From Lentibacter algarum (GTDB lineage Bacteria > Pseudomonadota > Alphaproteobacteria > Rhodobacterales > Rhodobacteraceae): a stretch of 64,000 nucleotides of DNA. The position numbers were made by a program, and so were the translations under genes. The stretch is from contig NZ_JAHKQI010000010.1 of assembly GCF_018860975.1 (NCBI RefSeq), positions 496,001-560,000 on the forward strand, read 5' to 3'. The notes under the pieces are model-generated. The model saw nothing but the letters and a program-made list of their open reading frames with translations. It did not search any database and was not told where the DNA came from. How positions within the stretch are numbered: the stretch's first letter is position 1; each line of letters begins with the position of its first letter. Below, piece by piece: positions 28,213-37,476 of this stretch.

Positions 28213-30314
28213 TGTGCTGCCCCTTCTGTTTTGCGCCGAATATCCAAGTAACCAAAATCGTTAGTGTAAGCCGTAAAGCGTTTGGTCAGGATCGTCGTGG
28301 TTTGGTCTTCGACAATTGCGGCGGGTCCTTCGATCTTTTGGCCAGCACTCAGCTCTGTTCTGTTATAGACCTGTGCTGTTAGGAACTGCCCGGTATCGGC
28401 ATCGAAAATCTCGCGAGTTCCTTGCGATTGCGGCACCACTGATTCAGATTTAGTGGGATCTTCCGCAGTTCTGATGCTGTCTGTGCTGGCAGTTCTGACG
28501 GTCATCGTCCATGTCAGTGCTTCTGTCCCGACTGAGGGTACTGAGCGGCTATAGTTTTTCTCGTATTGACGATCGAAACTCTTAGCCAAATCAGCCACGT
28601 CATCTTCGGTCAGTGTGCGCGCAGGAAACGAGACCGACAATTCGTGGCCCTGTCCGATGTAACGCATAAGAGCAAAGCATTCCGCTTCAAGAGGTGCCCC
28701 GAAAGAACCCTGCTCTACCACGGCTGTCGCTTCTGCACGCATGTCCTCAATCATCGTATTGATTTCAGCGATATTCGGATGAGCGAGATTCACGTGACGA
28801 CTGCGAACAACTTCGTACGCAACAGGCGCGCGCAAGAAGCCGACTGCGGAACCAACACCCGCGTTATTGGGAACGATGATACGATCAATACCAAGCTTTT
28901 CGGCCATGCGTGTCGCGTGCAAAGGTGCGCCGCCGCCTGTCGCAACGATGGTACAGGTCGCGATGTTTTTGCCGATTTCGATGGCATGTACGCGCGCTGC
29001 GTTCGCCATGTTCTCATCCACGACTTCGCCAACCGCAAATGCGGCCATAGGAGTCTCGAGGCCAAGTGCGGTGCCAATTTTTTCGTCCAAAGCACTGCCA
29101 GACTTAGAGGCGTCCAGCGTCATACGGCCACCCGCAAAGTTTGACGGGTCGATCCGGCCCATGATGACATTTGAATCAGTCACAGTAGGTTCTGTTCCGC
29201 CAAGATCATAGCAGGCCGGTCCCGGTTCTGAGCCAGCAGACTGTGGTCCGACTTTGACCCGTGCAAGTTCATCAATATGCGCGATTGAACCGCCACCAGC
29301 ACCGATTTCAACCATCTCGATTACAGGGATTCGAATTGGCATACCTGAACCTTTGAGAAAGCGATACTGGCGGTCAACTTCAAAGGCACGTGACGTGGTT
29401 GGTCTGCCATCGTCGATGAAACAAATCTTGGCCGTTGTGCCGCCCATATCATAGGCCAGAACACTGGGCAGATCACACTCACGCGCGATTTCCGCACCAA
29501 GGATCGCGCCACCGGCCGGTCCTGATTCCACCAAACGGACAGGGTACAATGACGCGGTCTCTACTGTGGTCAAACCACCACCAGAGGTCATCAACAGAAG
29601 TGGGCACGTCGAACCCAAGTCACGCAATGCAGCCTTCAACCGCATCAGATAACTTTCCATCATCGGCCGCACATACGCGTTGGCAACGGTTGTGCAGCTG
29701 CGCTCATATTCCCGAATTTCCGGTGCCACGTCGCTGGACAAGCTGATCGGCATTCCGGGCATAAGTTTGGATAGGATTGCGGCTGCCCTGTCTTCATGTT
29801 CCCGGTTGGCATACGCATTCAAGAACATGATGGCGACGCTTTCAATTCCTGCGGCCTTCAGTGTTGGCACGACGGCAGCCACTGCTGCTTCATCGATGTC
29901 CATAAGCACATCGCCTTGCGCCGACATCCGCTCTGGGATCGGCAGGCGCAGAGTGCGGTCAACCAATGGTTTTGGCTTCACAATATTGATGTCATATTGT
30001 TCAAATCGGTTTTCCATCGCCATTTCAATGACATCAACAAAACCATCCGTCGTGATCAGCGCCGTCTTCGCCCCGTTGCGTTGAATCAGCGTGTTCGTGG
30101 CAAGCGTTGTGCCATGAATCACCAAATCCACGTCCTTGATTGTCAGCCCTGCTTGATCCAAGACGATGCCGACGCCTTCCATCAACCCGCGTTCTGGCGC
30201 ATCATAATCCGTCAGAACTTTGGTTGCGCGGATACCTTGAGGTGTCTCGAGAACAACATCTGTAAACGTGCCTCCAATATCTGCAGAAAGTTTAATTCCC
30301 CCTTTATCGCTCAT
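28209..30314 (-). CDS. hyuA: Hydantoinase A/oxoprolinase-family subunit
   Basis: The 701-residue product opens with KLSADIGGTFTDVVLE, the actin-like ATP-binding motif of HyuA, followed by IHGTTLATNTLIQRNGAKTA, YDMGGTTAKICFI and VEIGAGGGSIA. The ATG at 30314 is chosen because it makes the ATGA overlap with the upstream RraA gene; the frame is open eight codons further. It supplies ATP hydrolysis for ring opening together with HyuB. Confidence 0.93.
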   Translation of the reverse strand: MSDKGGIKLSADIGGTFTDVVLETPQGIRATKVLTDYDAPERGLMEGVGIVLDQAGLTIKDVDLVIHGTTLATNTLIQRNGAKTALITTDGFVDVIEMAMENRFEQYDINIVKPKPLVDRTLRLPIPERMSAQGDVLMDIDEAAVAAVVPTLKAAGIESVAIMFLNAYANREHEDRAAAILSKLMPGMPISLSSDVAPEIREYERSCTTVANAYVRPMMESYLMRLKAALRDLGSTCPLLLMTSGGGLTTVETASLYPVRLVESGPAGGAILGAEIARECDLPSVLAYDMGGTTAKICFIDDGRPTTSRAFEVDRQYRFLKGSGMPIRIPVIEMVEIGAGGGSIAHIDELARVKVGPQSAGSEPGPACYDLGGTEPTVTDSNVIMGRIDPSNFAGGRMTLDASKSGSALDEKIGTALGLETPMAAFAVGEVVDENMANAARVHAIEIGKNIATCTIVATGGGAPLHATRMAEKLGIDRIIVPNNAGVGSAVGFLRAPVAYEVVRSRHVNLAHPNIAEINTMIEDMRAEATAVVEQGSFGAPLEAECFALMRYIGQGHELSVSFPARTLTEDDVADLAKSFDRQYEKNYSRSVPSVGTEALTWTMTVRTASTDSIRTAEDPTKSESVVPQSQGTREIFDADTGQFLTAQVYNRTELSAGQKIEGPAAIVEDQTTTILTKRFTAYTNDFGYLDIRRKTEGAAQ

Positions 30315-31063
30315 TCTGGTTCTCCCGCGGCCAACCATTCTTGGTATTCAAGCTGAACTGCCTCGTTTGGCGGATAAGTACCAAGTGCTGGGCGCCCGTC
30401 TTTTTCGATCAATTTACGTACGAAGCGCTCTAGCCTCTCCTGCTCAAACGCTGCGTCAGCAACGTCGTTAGCCATTGCTCGTGGAATAAGAATAACACCG
30501 TCTTGGTCACCCATAACAATATCGCCAGGGATGACAGCCGTGTTTCCGCAAGAGATTGGGTTCTGATAATCAGAGCTATAATGAGCATGCAGGCTGGCAG
30601 GCGCCGCTGGGCCAGTGCAATAGACAGGCAACGTGCCTTCACGCAGATCGCGCACATCACGCATCGCGCCATCAGACACAATCGCCTTAACACCCCGGTC
30701 CGTCAGTCGAATGCCAAGGATACCACCAATAGTACCAACGTCAGTTACGCCGCGCGCATCGATAACCAGAGCGTGGCCCTCACCAACCTCTTCGATCAAT
30801 TTGCGTTGTGCGTATTCTGGATCTCCAAGAACTTCCGGCACACTCAGGTCTTCGCGCATCGGGATAAACCGCAAGGTAAATGCCTCCGCAACAAATTCGC
30901 ACCCTTCAATCACCAGCGGCATTGCACCACTAATATGGCAAGCACGAATGCCACTCTTGAGGAGAATAAGCGAAACAGTAGCAGTTGATACTGCGGCAAG
31001 TCGCGAGAGAGTAGTTTCTTTCAAAACAATTTTTTGATTTGCGAGTACGAGACGGTCAGTCAT
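30311..31063 (-). CDS. RraA-family protein (possible aldolase/decarboxylase)
   Basis: The 250-residue product has the RraA-like fold motifs VIDARGVTDVGTIGG, AIVSDGAMRDVRDL and GDIVMGDQDGVILIP, with the Asp-Gly-Ala-Met-Arg-Asp segment that forms the active site in 4-hydroxy-4-methyl-2-oxoglutarate aldolase and oxaloacetate decarboxylase. Its role here is probably C-C cleavage or decarboxylation of a keto acid rather than RNase E regulation. It overlaps hyuA by four bases and follows the aminotransferase by nine bases. A paralogue is at 61433-62155. Confidence 0.87.
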   Translation of the reverse strand: MTDRLVLANQKIVLKETTLSRLAAVSTATVSLILLKSGIRACHISGAMPLVIEGCEFVAEAFTLRFIPMREDLSVPEVLGDPEYAQRKLIEEVGEGHALVIDARGVTDVGTIGGILGIRLTDRGVKAIVSDGAMRDVRDLREGTLPVYCTGPAAPASLHAHYSSDYQNPISCGNTAVIPGDIVMGDQDGVILIPRAMANDVADAAFEQERLERFVRKLIEKDGRPALGTYPPNEAVQLEYQEWLAAGEPE

Positions 31064-31072
31064 GATATTCCC

Positions 31073-32296
31073 TTAATTTAGATTAGCGATAGCAGCGGCC
31101 ATACGATCCAAGCCCTTAGAGAGCTCTGATTGACTTGCCGCAAAAGACATTCGGAAATGGTGCTCCGCACCAAAAGGCGCACCGGGCACGATAGCGACTT
31201 TTGCCACATCCAGCATGTAGCGAACAAAATCGAGATCGGTATTAATAGTGTGCTCACCCGCGGACTTGCCAACCAATCCGGCCATTGAGGCAAACAGATA
31301 GAAGGCGCCTGCTGGGGCTTGGCAACTTAGGCCCGGCATGGCGCGGATTCGATCCACCACCATATTCCGGCGGGATTGATATTCGGCGCATTGCTCTGCC
31401 AAGATATCCTGCGGTCCTGTCAACGCGGCAATCGTGGCCGCTTGGCTGATCGAACAAGGGTTCGTGGTCGATTGACTTTGCAGAGCAGCCATAGCCGACA
31501 CCAGGTCTGCTGGGCCTGCGCCATACCCAACGCGCCAACCCGTCATGGCATAGGCTTTGGAAACCCCATTCACCAAAAGGATCCGCCCAACAAGATCAGG
31601 CGCAGCTTCCACAAAAGAGACAAACTTCTTATCATCAAAAATGATTTTTTCGTACATTTCGTCACTCAGGACCATAACCTTTGGGTGCCGACGCAATACT
31701 TCAGCCAACCCCTCAAGGTCCTGTCGGCCATATACTGCACCTGTCGGATTATTGGGCGAGTTGATCATCAGCCAGCGGGTCCGATCTGTGATCGCCCGCT
31801 CAAGATCCTCAGGTTGTACCAGAAAGCCATCTTCTGCGCGTGCAGGAACTTTGACAGGTATCCCGCCAGCAATCTTAACCATCGCACCATAGGAGCCCCA
31901 AACTGGCGTTGGGACAACAACCTCGTCGCCTTCACTCAAGGTGACAGAAAGCGCATTGAACAAGAGTTGCTTGGCACCGGCGCCAACGCAAATTTGATCA
32001 ATTGCATAGTCAACGCCTTGGTCATGTATAAATTTCTGACGAACAGCTTCTCGCAGTTCCAGTGTTCCATGTACGGAAGTATACTTTGTTTGACCGGCGT
32101 GAATTGCTGCTATGGCAGCTTCCTTTACATGCACTGGCGTGTCGAAATCCGGTTCACCAGTGACAAATGCTACAATATCTTCGCCCGCAGCTTGTCGCAT
32201 CGTCGCCATCTCGAGGATGGCCATGATTGGCGACATGGGGCGTTCAGAAAATCGCACATTCAACTCCACCGATATTTGGTCAAAATCTTCGAGCAT
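31073..32296 (-). CDS. Class I PLP-dependent aminotransferase (AspC-like)
   Basis: The 407-residue product has INSPNNPTGAVYGRQDLE and the PLP-lysine motif VNGVSKAYAMTGWRVGYG, and near the C-terminus HFRMSFAASQ with the carboxylate-binding Arg. A GGAGGAAG ribosome-binding site precedes the ATG. It is the first gene of the minus-strand operon that runs to 23449, so the promoter of the whole unit should be just above 32296. Amino donor and acceptor cannot be told. Confidence 0.93.
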   Translation of the reverse strand: MLEDFDQISVELNVRFSERPMSPIMAILEMATMRQAAGEDIVAFVTGEPDFDTPVHVKEAAIAAIHAGQTKYTSVHGTLELREAVRQKFIHDQGVDYAIDQICVGAGAKQLLFNALSVTLSEGDEVVVPTPVWGSYGAMVKIAGGIPVKVPARAEDGFLVQPEDLERAITDRTRWLMINSPNNPTGAVYGRQDLEGLAEVLRRHPKVMVLSDEMYEKIIFDDKKFVSFVEAAPDLVGRILLVNGVSKAYAMTGWRVGYGAGPADLVSAMAALQSQSTTNPCSISQAATIAALTGPQDILAEQCAEYQSRRNMVVDRIRAMPGLSCQAPAGAFYLFASMAGLVGKSAGEHTINTDLDFVRYMLDVAKVAIVPGAPFGAEHHFRMSFAASQSELSKGLDRMAAAIANLN

Positions 32297-32589
32297 CGCC
32301 AGCTTCCTCCATTAGCAACGGTCCCATAGATGGGCCCTAAAAGCTTGGAGAAACAAGCGAGAAAGCCGCAAAGAACCATTCCGAATGGTCATGAACGGAG
32401 GCCTGAAACAAGTGCGGTCGCTAACCATTATTTGGGGTGGCGATCCCATGACGTTCTTCTCCCATAATGCTTCCTTCCATTCCAAAGAATAGTCCGCGCC
32501 ATCAAACGATGGGATCAAACACCTAGTCGATTTCCTTTGCAACCAATCTGAGAAACTCGTTAGGGTCAGGGCTTCGGTAACGGGGGTGG

Positions 32590-33530
32590 TTCAGTCAAGC
32601 CCTTTCTTGCAAACGATTTGATCCGCTAGGTCGGGTCGTTCATGTTTCTTGCTGCCCCAAAATTCTGTCACAGGTGCCGCGTGAGGTCTTTCGGGTGCAT
32701 GCTTCGGTTCGTGGTCAACGCTTTGGTTGCCAACATGATGCTAGTTCGATGTAATTCCGATGTGCCCACCTCATAGGCGTGCTCGACAAAGGCCGGCGAC
32801 GGTCCTGACCGCGGCATCATCGGAACCACGTCCTCGTAGGACCTCATGAACCTGCGTTCAAACAGGTAACGGTTGGGGTATCATTTCATCAGGCCGCTTT
32901 TGGTGCGGCACCTGATTGGAAGACAGTGCCATCGATCCAAATCCGATGGAGTATGACCGCGATACGGCGAGCCAGGGCGAGCATGGCAATCTTGTTGCCC
33001 CGGCGCCGTGCGAGCTCGCTCCCCAAGTTCTCAGCCAGATCGACCGACCACGATTCATCATGACAGTTGCAGCTTGCCACTATGCCCGCCTCAGGTTGAC
33101 ATCACCGGCCTTGGTAATGCCGCCAGATACATCTCGCTCACCGGATTGGTTGCGCGAAGGCGTCAGACCGATCCAAGAACCAATCCTCTTTGAAGACCGG
33201 AAGAGTACCGGATCATCGACGGCTAGCCTGGCAGCAGCGTCTCTGACGCCAACTCGGTCACCAGTTCTAGGGGCTGAAACACAATGCGCTGTGGGCCACC
33301 TGAATAGGGTCCATTGGGTCGCTGTTTGATCCACGGCCAAGCACGCGCTCTTGATCCGCGACGCATTGGTGCAATCCTGTCCGAGAAACTTCAACGCAGT
33401 TGCGGCAAGATCGCCCACGCTTCGGAGCGCCTCTTGGCACGCGGCAGCGATGGCGGGTAGGTTGCCGCTGATCAAAGAACTTCCTGGCCAGAGCGGACTT
33501 TTTCGGCATTCGGGCACAGCCACTACGGAT
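32590..33530 (-). mobile_element. IS110-family element remnant
   Basis: The minus strand encodes, over several frames, the C-terminal half of an IS110-family transposase: [41 protein letters not shown], then [20 protein letters not shown]. Frameshifts near 33080 and 33000 and loss of the N-terminal DEDD region make it inactive. The sequence between about 32590 and 32880 looks like the non-coding tail of such an element. Outer limits are approximate. Confidence 0.75.
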
Positions 33531-33749
33531 CAATGACCTGTCAGATTTTTGCAAGCTTGGTTACCAAAACACATATTAATCAGAACATCTCGAGATTCGA
33601 GGGCGACCATATTCTGGAGGAATATTTCAGGCTCGCGGGATCTTTCTTGCAAAAGTCAGAAAGCATGCCCGACCGATAGATGCCAACAATACCAACAACC
33701 GAGCTGATTGATTCAATCCAAAGTGTGTTTTCACACCCATAATCGATGA

Positions 33750-34148
33750 TCAACCTTGACTGCTCCCGACTACGGCCATCGCCTCTATTTCGACAATCAG
33801 GTCTGGTGTAGCCAAAGCCGAAATGCCTACGGTCGAGCTCGCAGGAACACCATCAGGGAAAATCTCTGAGCGTGCGCGTGAGTATTCTTTGTAGTCATCC
33901 ATGCTAGTTAGATAGGTTGTGATCTTAACAACTTCGTCAAGGGAGGAGCCGGCACTTTCGAGTGCTGCTTTGATGTTCTGAAAAATCTGTATGCTTTGAG
34001 CGTAAGCATCATTCTTGCCAACGACGTTGCCCGACTCATCAAACGCCACAAGGCCCGAAAGCTGTACGGTATCGCCCATCTTCCATCCGGCATGAAAATT
34101 GAATTTCTTAGTCCAGCCCCATCCGGGATCAACGCGCTGCCAATTCAT
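33750..34148 (-). CDS. RidA (YjgF/YER057c/UK114) family protein
   Basis: The 132-residue product contains FQNIKAALESAGSSLDEVVK and ends with PDLIVEIEAMAVVG, where the family has its conserved Arg/Glu pocket region. RidA proteins hydrolyse reactive enamine/imine intermediates from PLP or amine-oxidising enzymes. The ATG at 34148 has GGAG nine bases upstream; an in-frame start at 34175 is less likely. It is isolated between IS remnants but lies near the aminotransferase and amine oxidase operon, a sensible partner. Confidence 0.88.
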   Translation of the reverse strand: MNWQRVDPGWGWTKKFNFHAGWKMGDTVQLSGLVAFDESGNVVGKNDAYAQSIQIFQNIKAALESAGSSLDEVVKITTYLTSMDDYKEYSRARSEIFPDGVPASSTVGISALATPDLIVEIEAMAVVGSSQG

Positions 34149-34311
34149 ATTTTTCTCCACTGTTTTACACATCATACAACATCAAAGTACTGATCAGCTC
34201 GAAGACTAGGATTCCGACTAGTCGAGAACCAGTGAATTATCTTGCGCGATTGGTGCCTTCTGCTCATGTTGCTGGTGGTCATTACTAGGTGTGCTGCATC
34301 GAACTCATCAA

Positions 34312-34329
34312 ATTCCCCTGCAGGGGAAT
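34312..34329. repeat. Perfect 18-base palindrome upstream of RidA gene
   Basis: ATTCCCCTG is followed directly by its reverse complement CAGGGGAAT. It lies about 165 bases above the RidA start and could be an operator for a dimeric regulator. Confidence 0.5.
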
Positions 34330-34361
34330 AGGCAACGGCCACTTGAATTGCCCTGGAGCAT

Positions 34362-34376
34362 ATGATGCAGCATCAT
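34362..34376. repeat. Palindrome abutting the IS481 left end
   Basis: ATGATGC-A-GCATCAT is a perfect 7-bp inverted repeat with a one-base centre. Its last base is directly next to the first base of the IS481 terminal repeat. Confidence 0.5.
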
Positions 34377-34410
34377 TGTAGATATGGACAGACCCTCAGG
34401 ACACTTTCCT
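34377..34410 (+). repeat. IS481 left terminal inverted repeat
   Basis: It begins TGTAGATATG and shares the AGGACACTT-like block with the right end. The exact inner limit is approximate. Confidence 0.75.
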
Positions 34411-34412
34411 CG

Positions 34413-35308
34413 TTATTGTAGCTTGTCTCTGAGCGCTTCGTAAGGGGTCTGACCGTTATGCGCGCCGTGGGGTCTGGCGAAGTTGTAGAACCGCTCCCAT
34501 TCGTCAAGTTTAGCCTCCAGATCGACGTCGCCTTTGTAGCTAAGAAGTTGATAGAACTCTTGCTGATCAGAACGGTGGGATCGTTCGACTTTGCCGTTGA
34601 GTTGAGGAGTGCCGCGTTTGGTGTAAGCGTGCCTGATCCCGAGATCTTCGACATGCCAATGGAATTTGGCTTGGAACTCATGACCGTTGTCAGTTCGAAC
34701 CTCGCGAATGCGGAATGGGAACTTTTCGATGATGTGGTCAATGATGTCGATGGCGTTTGCCTGCGTGTGTTTCTCGTATATCTTGAGGGCGCGAACTCTG
34801 GTGGCATCGTCGATCGTTGTGTATTGGAACCGACGAACCTTTTCGCCCATTTTTCCTTTGAAGGTCAGAAACTTAACATCCACTTGAATGTGGCGCCTGG
34901 GACCTGCTTCTGATAACGTTTAGTGTGCAGCTTGCGCATTCGTGTGCCTCTGGGCAACCGGTTAAGACCGTTGCGTTTGAGGATACGGTAGACACCAGCA
35001 TCTGAGATTTTGATGCCGTGGTAGCGTGCCAAGTACCAGACGATCCTGATCGGCCCCAGATGATACTTCCGGCGCAGATACAGAACTTTCTCAACGATCT
35101 CGGGTGGCGTTTGATTAGCTGGGTTCTTGGGAATTGGCCTGGCATTCTTCAAACCCGCTTCGCCATCCTTTTGATAGGCATCGCGCCATCTATAAAAGCT
35201 GGATCTGCCAATTCCAAAATACCGGCACACCTTACGGACGTTGCCGATCTTCTCGGCGTGCTGGAGCACTCTAAGCTTGCGTTGAATGTCGCGTTCTTCG
35301 TTCGTCAT
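34413..35308 (-). pseudogene. IS481-family transposase with frameshift
   Basis: The 5' part from ATG 35308 (MTNEERDIQRKLRVLQHAEK) carries the helix-turn-helix CRYFGIGRSSFYRWRDAY and RYHGIKISDAGVYRILKRNG. The 3' part carries the integrase core with VDVKFLTFKG, RTDNGHEFQAKFHWHVEDLG and NGKVERSHRSDQQEFYQLL, providing the DDE residues. The two parts are in different frames; the break is at about 34890, where GGCGCCACATTC needs one extra base to read into the next domain. Programmed frameshifting is not the rule in this family, so it is probably inactive. Confidence 0.83.
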
Positions 35309-35341
35309 GAATACTTCCTCCATCCCAAATTAGGGAATATA

Positions 35342-35375
35342 CAGGAAGTGTCCCGAGAGTCCGGACATATCTACA
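35342..35375 (-). repeat. IS481 right terminal inverted repeat
   Basis: Its complement begins TGTAGATATG and includes CGGGACACTT, matching the left end with a few changes. Confidence 0.75.
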
Positions 35376-36067
35376 ACCAGCGAGGATCGCGGCCCCCATC
35401 AAAATGGAGGTGCCAGATGTGGGCAACACAAGAGGCGTGGCTTGCCAGATTGTGATGAGAATACCGGCAACGACCACAGAGAGGAAACCGTAAAACCCCA
35501 GCACAAGTGCGCCCAGAGATTTCGGGGCTGCCCTGCTCGCAAGGTCGCGCCCGGCGAAGCCGATCTTGCCGATAACCGCGAGGATCGACAGCATTGAAAA
35601 ACTGTCGCTGCTCGGTTGGCTAATGACCAGCCCCCCCGCAAGCCCCAGAAAGATCGCGCCCACCTACGCCAGCCAACGCGTTCACCAAAGAACAACGATG
35701 CCCCTGCGACAACAATGAGCGGTGTGGCCTGCAAAATTACGGTGGCGGCAGACAGGGCCGACAACGAGATCGCCAGGACATAGAAAAGCCGGCCGATGAT
35801 CTCGAACACCACGCGGATGCACATCGGTTTTGACAGTACATCAGGGGTCCACAGGCGTGCGCCCATAAGCAGGGCAAGACAGGCAAAGATGATGCTGCCG
35901 CCAAGCCCGAAGAGGATCAAAATTTGCCCTACCGGCAGGCTTTGCGAGACAGCTTTGACAAAGGCGTCCTCAATGGCGAACGGGGCCATTGCCCCCACAA
36001 TCCACACGCTGCCCACGCGGCTCGCCTTGGTATCTGTCGCGATGTCATTGCGCACAATTCTATCCAA
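35376..36067 (-). pseudogene. EamA/DMT-family transporter gene, frameshifted and cut by IS481
   Basis: The first ~150 residues (ILILFGLGGSIIFACLALLM, LSALSAATVILQATPLIVV, SLFFGERVGWRRW) match the first half of a ten-helix DMT/EamA exporter. At about 35660 the frame shifts and the protein goes on as GAIFLGLAGGLVISQPSSDS and LVLGFYGFLSVVVAGILI, then stops matching where the IS481 end begins. The last ~60-70 residues are missing. The start at 36067 would be a TTG. Two independent lesions make this gene dead. Confidence 0.83.
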
Positions 36068-36695
36068 AGGTTTGAAGGTTTAAGGCCCTGGCAGGCAAAA
36101 CAAGGAGCCTGAACTTATGCCTTGGTGTTTGCATTTCTTTGAGTCTCTACTGGCCTCTCGTTGTGGTGAGGAATAACGCGCGCACTGCAGCTGGGCAATG
36201 TATCTTACGCGCGGTACTAATGAGTTTATGGTAAGCATTCCTTTTCAGATCTCTAGCTTCGCATCCGTGCGTAGTCGGGATCATATGGTGACGGCGCGAT
36301 AACCTCTGCCGCGACCAGTTCACCGCAGAGGTCCAACTGCATCAAAGGAAGGCCTCAATTTTTTTACCTGAGGCGTGATGTGCCTCTTATGAGGAGTAGC
36401 CAGTGCAGCAGAAGAAATGCACCGCAGGCCACAACAAGCATGTTGCTGAGCGGCTAAGAATACCACCTAGGAATGGCCCTTGTTGAAAAGGCGGGACAGA
36501 GAAATAGACATTTTTAGTCTTTCCGAAGCTCGTCGCCTGCGCACCGTTTATTGCCATATTCTTGTACCGGAAGAGCCACATTGTTCTTTGGGCCAACGAA
36601 AAAAAGAGTTCAACGGACCTTGTGACTTTTTCGATAAGAGGCGAATTTGTTAAAGATAGAGACCTTCTGCAAACGTCGAGACGCTGAGTTCTGAG
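36068..36695. other. Gene-poor stretch between DMT pseudogene and carnitine cluster
   Basis: No protein of recognisable family is encoded in these ~630 bases. A minus-strand frame at 36596-36387 (70 codons) has no family resemblance and no good ribosome-binding site. No IS ends or tRNA were found. Confidence 0.5.
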
Positions 36696-37475
36696 CTATG
36701 AACCCTTCCAAAGGGGTTCTCGCTTTTCGGCGAAAGCTATCGCCCCTTCTAGTTGGTCTTCCGACGTATATAGCGTCCGAACCGTCTTAAGCTGGCTCTT
36801 AGTTACACGGTTCATGCTATCTTGAAAGGTGCGGTCTTCGGCATCCCGCACAATCTCTTTGATGGCGGCGTAAACCAAAGGCGGACCGCTCGCCAGCAAC
36901 CGTGCTAGGCTCCATGCCCGATCTAGCAGTTCACCGCCAGCGACAATCTCGTTCACCAATCCCCAACCCTGCGCCTCCTTGGCATCAAACCAACGGCCCG
37001 TCAGCAGCAGTTCCATCGCGATGTGATAGGGAATGCGTTTGGGCAGTTTGATGCTTGCAGCATCCGCAACTGTGCCGGATTTGATTTCTGGCAGTGCAAA
37101 CGTCGCATGATCTGCCGCCAATATCATGTCAGCGGATAAGGCCAGCTCGAGCCCGCCACCGCAGGCAATGCCATTAACAGCCGCAATGACGGGTTTGTTC
37201 AGGTCGGGCAATTCCTGCAAGCCGCCAAAACCACCAACCCCATAGTCTCCATCAACCGCATCGCCACCTGCGGCGGCTTTCAGATCCCAACCAGGGCAGA
37301 AAAACTTATTGCCGCTGCCCGTCAAAATGGCAACGCGCAGCTCAGGGTCATCTCGGAAATCGCGGAAGACCTCGCCCATTAACCGGCTTGTCGCGAGATC
37401 AATGGCGTTGGCCTTGGGGCGATCTAGGGTGACTTCCAAAACAGCGCCCTCGCGCTTGATTTTAACAGGATCCAT
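36696..37475 (-). CDS. Enoyl-CoA hydratase/isomerase, carnitinyl-CoA dehydratase (CaiD)-like
   Basis: The 259-residue crotonase-fold protein begins MDPVKIKREGAVLEVTLDRP and carries NKFFCPGWDLKAA (oxyanion-hole strand) and NGIACGGGLELALSADMILA, followed by FALPEIKSGTVADAASIKLP, which parallels CaiD. The expected reaction is hydration of crotonobetainyl-CoA to carnitinyl-CoA or the reverse. The start is set at 37475 because the upstream gene stops at 37477; the frame is open further up but inside that gene. It is the third gene of the minus-strand unit. Confidence 0.85.
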   Translation of the reverse strand: MDPVKIKREGAVLEVTLDRPKANAIDLATSRLMGEVFRDFRDDPELRVAILTGSGNKFFCPGWDLKAAAGGDAVDGDYGVGGFGGLQELPDLNKPVIAAVNGIACGGGLELALSADMILAADHATFALPEIKSGTVADAASIKLPKRIPYHIAMELLLTGRWFDAKEAQGWGLVNEIVAGGELLDRAWSLARLLASGPPLVYAAIKEIVRDAEDRTFQDSMNRVTKSQLKTVRTLYTSEDQLEGAIAFAEKREPLWKGS

Positions 37476-37476
37476 G

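Larger units (their letters stand above)
34377..35375 (-). mobile_element. IS481-family insertion sequence, full length but with broken transposase
   Basis: Both ends begin TGTAGATATG reading inward and keep related sequence for about 30 bases (left TGTAGATATGGACAGACCCT, right complement TGTAGATATGTCCGGACTCT), giving an element of 999 bp that encloses an IS481-type transposase. I see no clear target-site duplication. The right end cuts the 3' part of a DMT-type transporter gene. Confidence 0.85.

Noticed and set aside
31376-32329. 317-codon plus-strand frame opposite the aminotransferase
   Set aside because: No recognisable domain; the opposite strand encodes a well-conserved aminotransferase with a good ribosome-binding site.
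33553-33749. Minus-strand open frame of ~57 codons between IS110 remnant and RidA
   Set aside because: No clear start or family; may be chance.
34413-35308. Programmed -1/+1 frameshift in the IS481 transposase
   Set aside because: IS481 transposases are normally single-frame and I see no slippery heptamer at the break near 34890, so a disabling indel is more likely.
36387-36596. 70-codon minus-strand frame
   Set aside because: No ribosome-binding site, no family, cysteine- and tryptophan-rich random-like composition.
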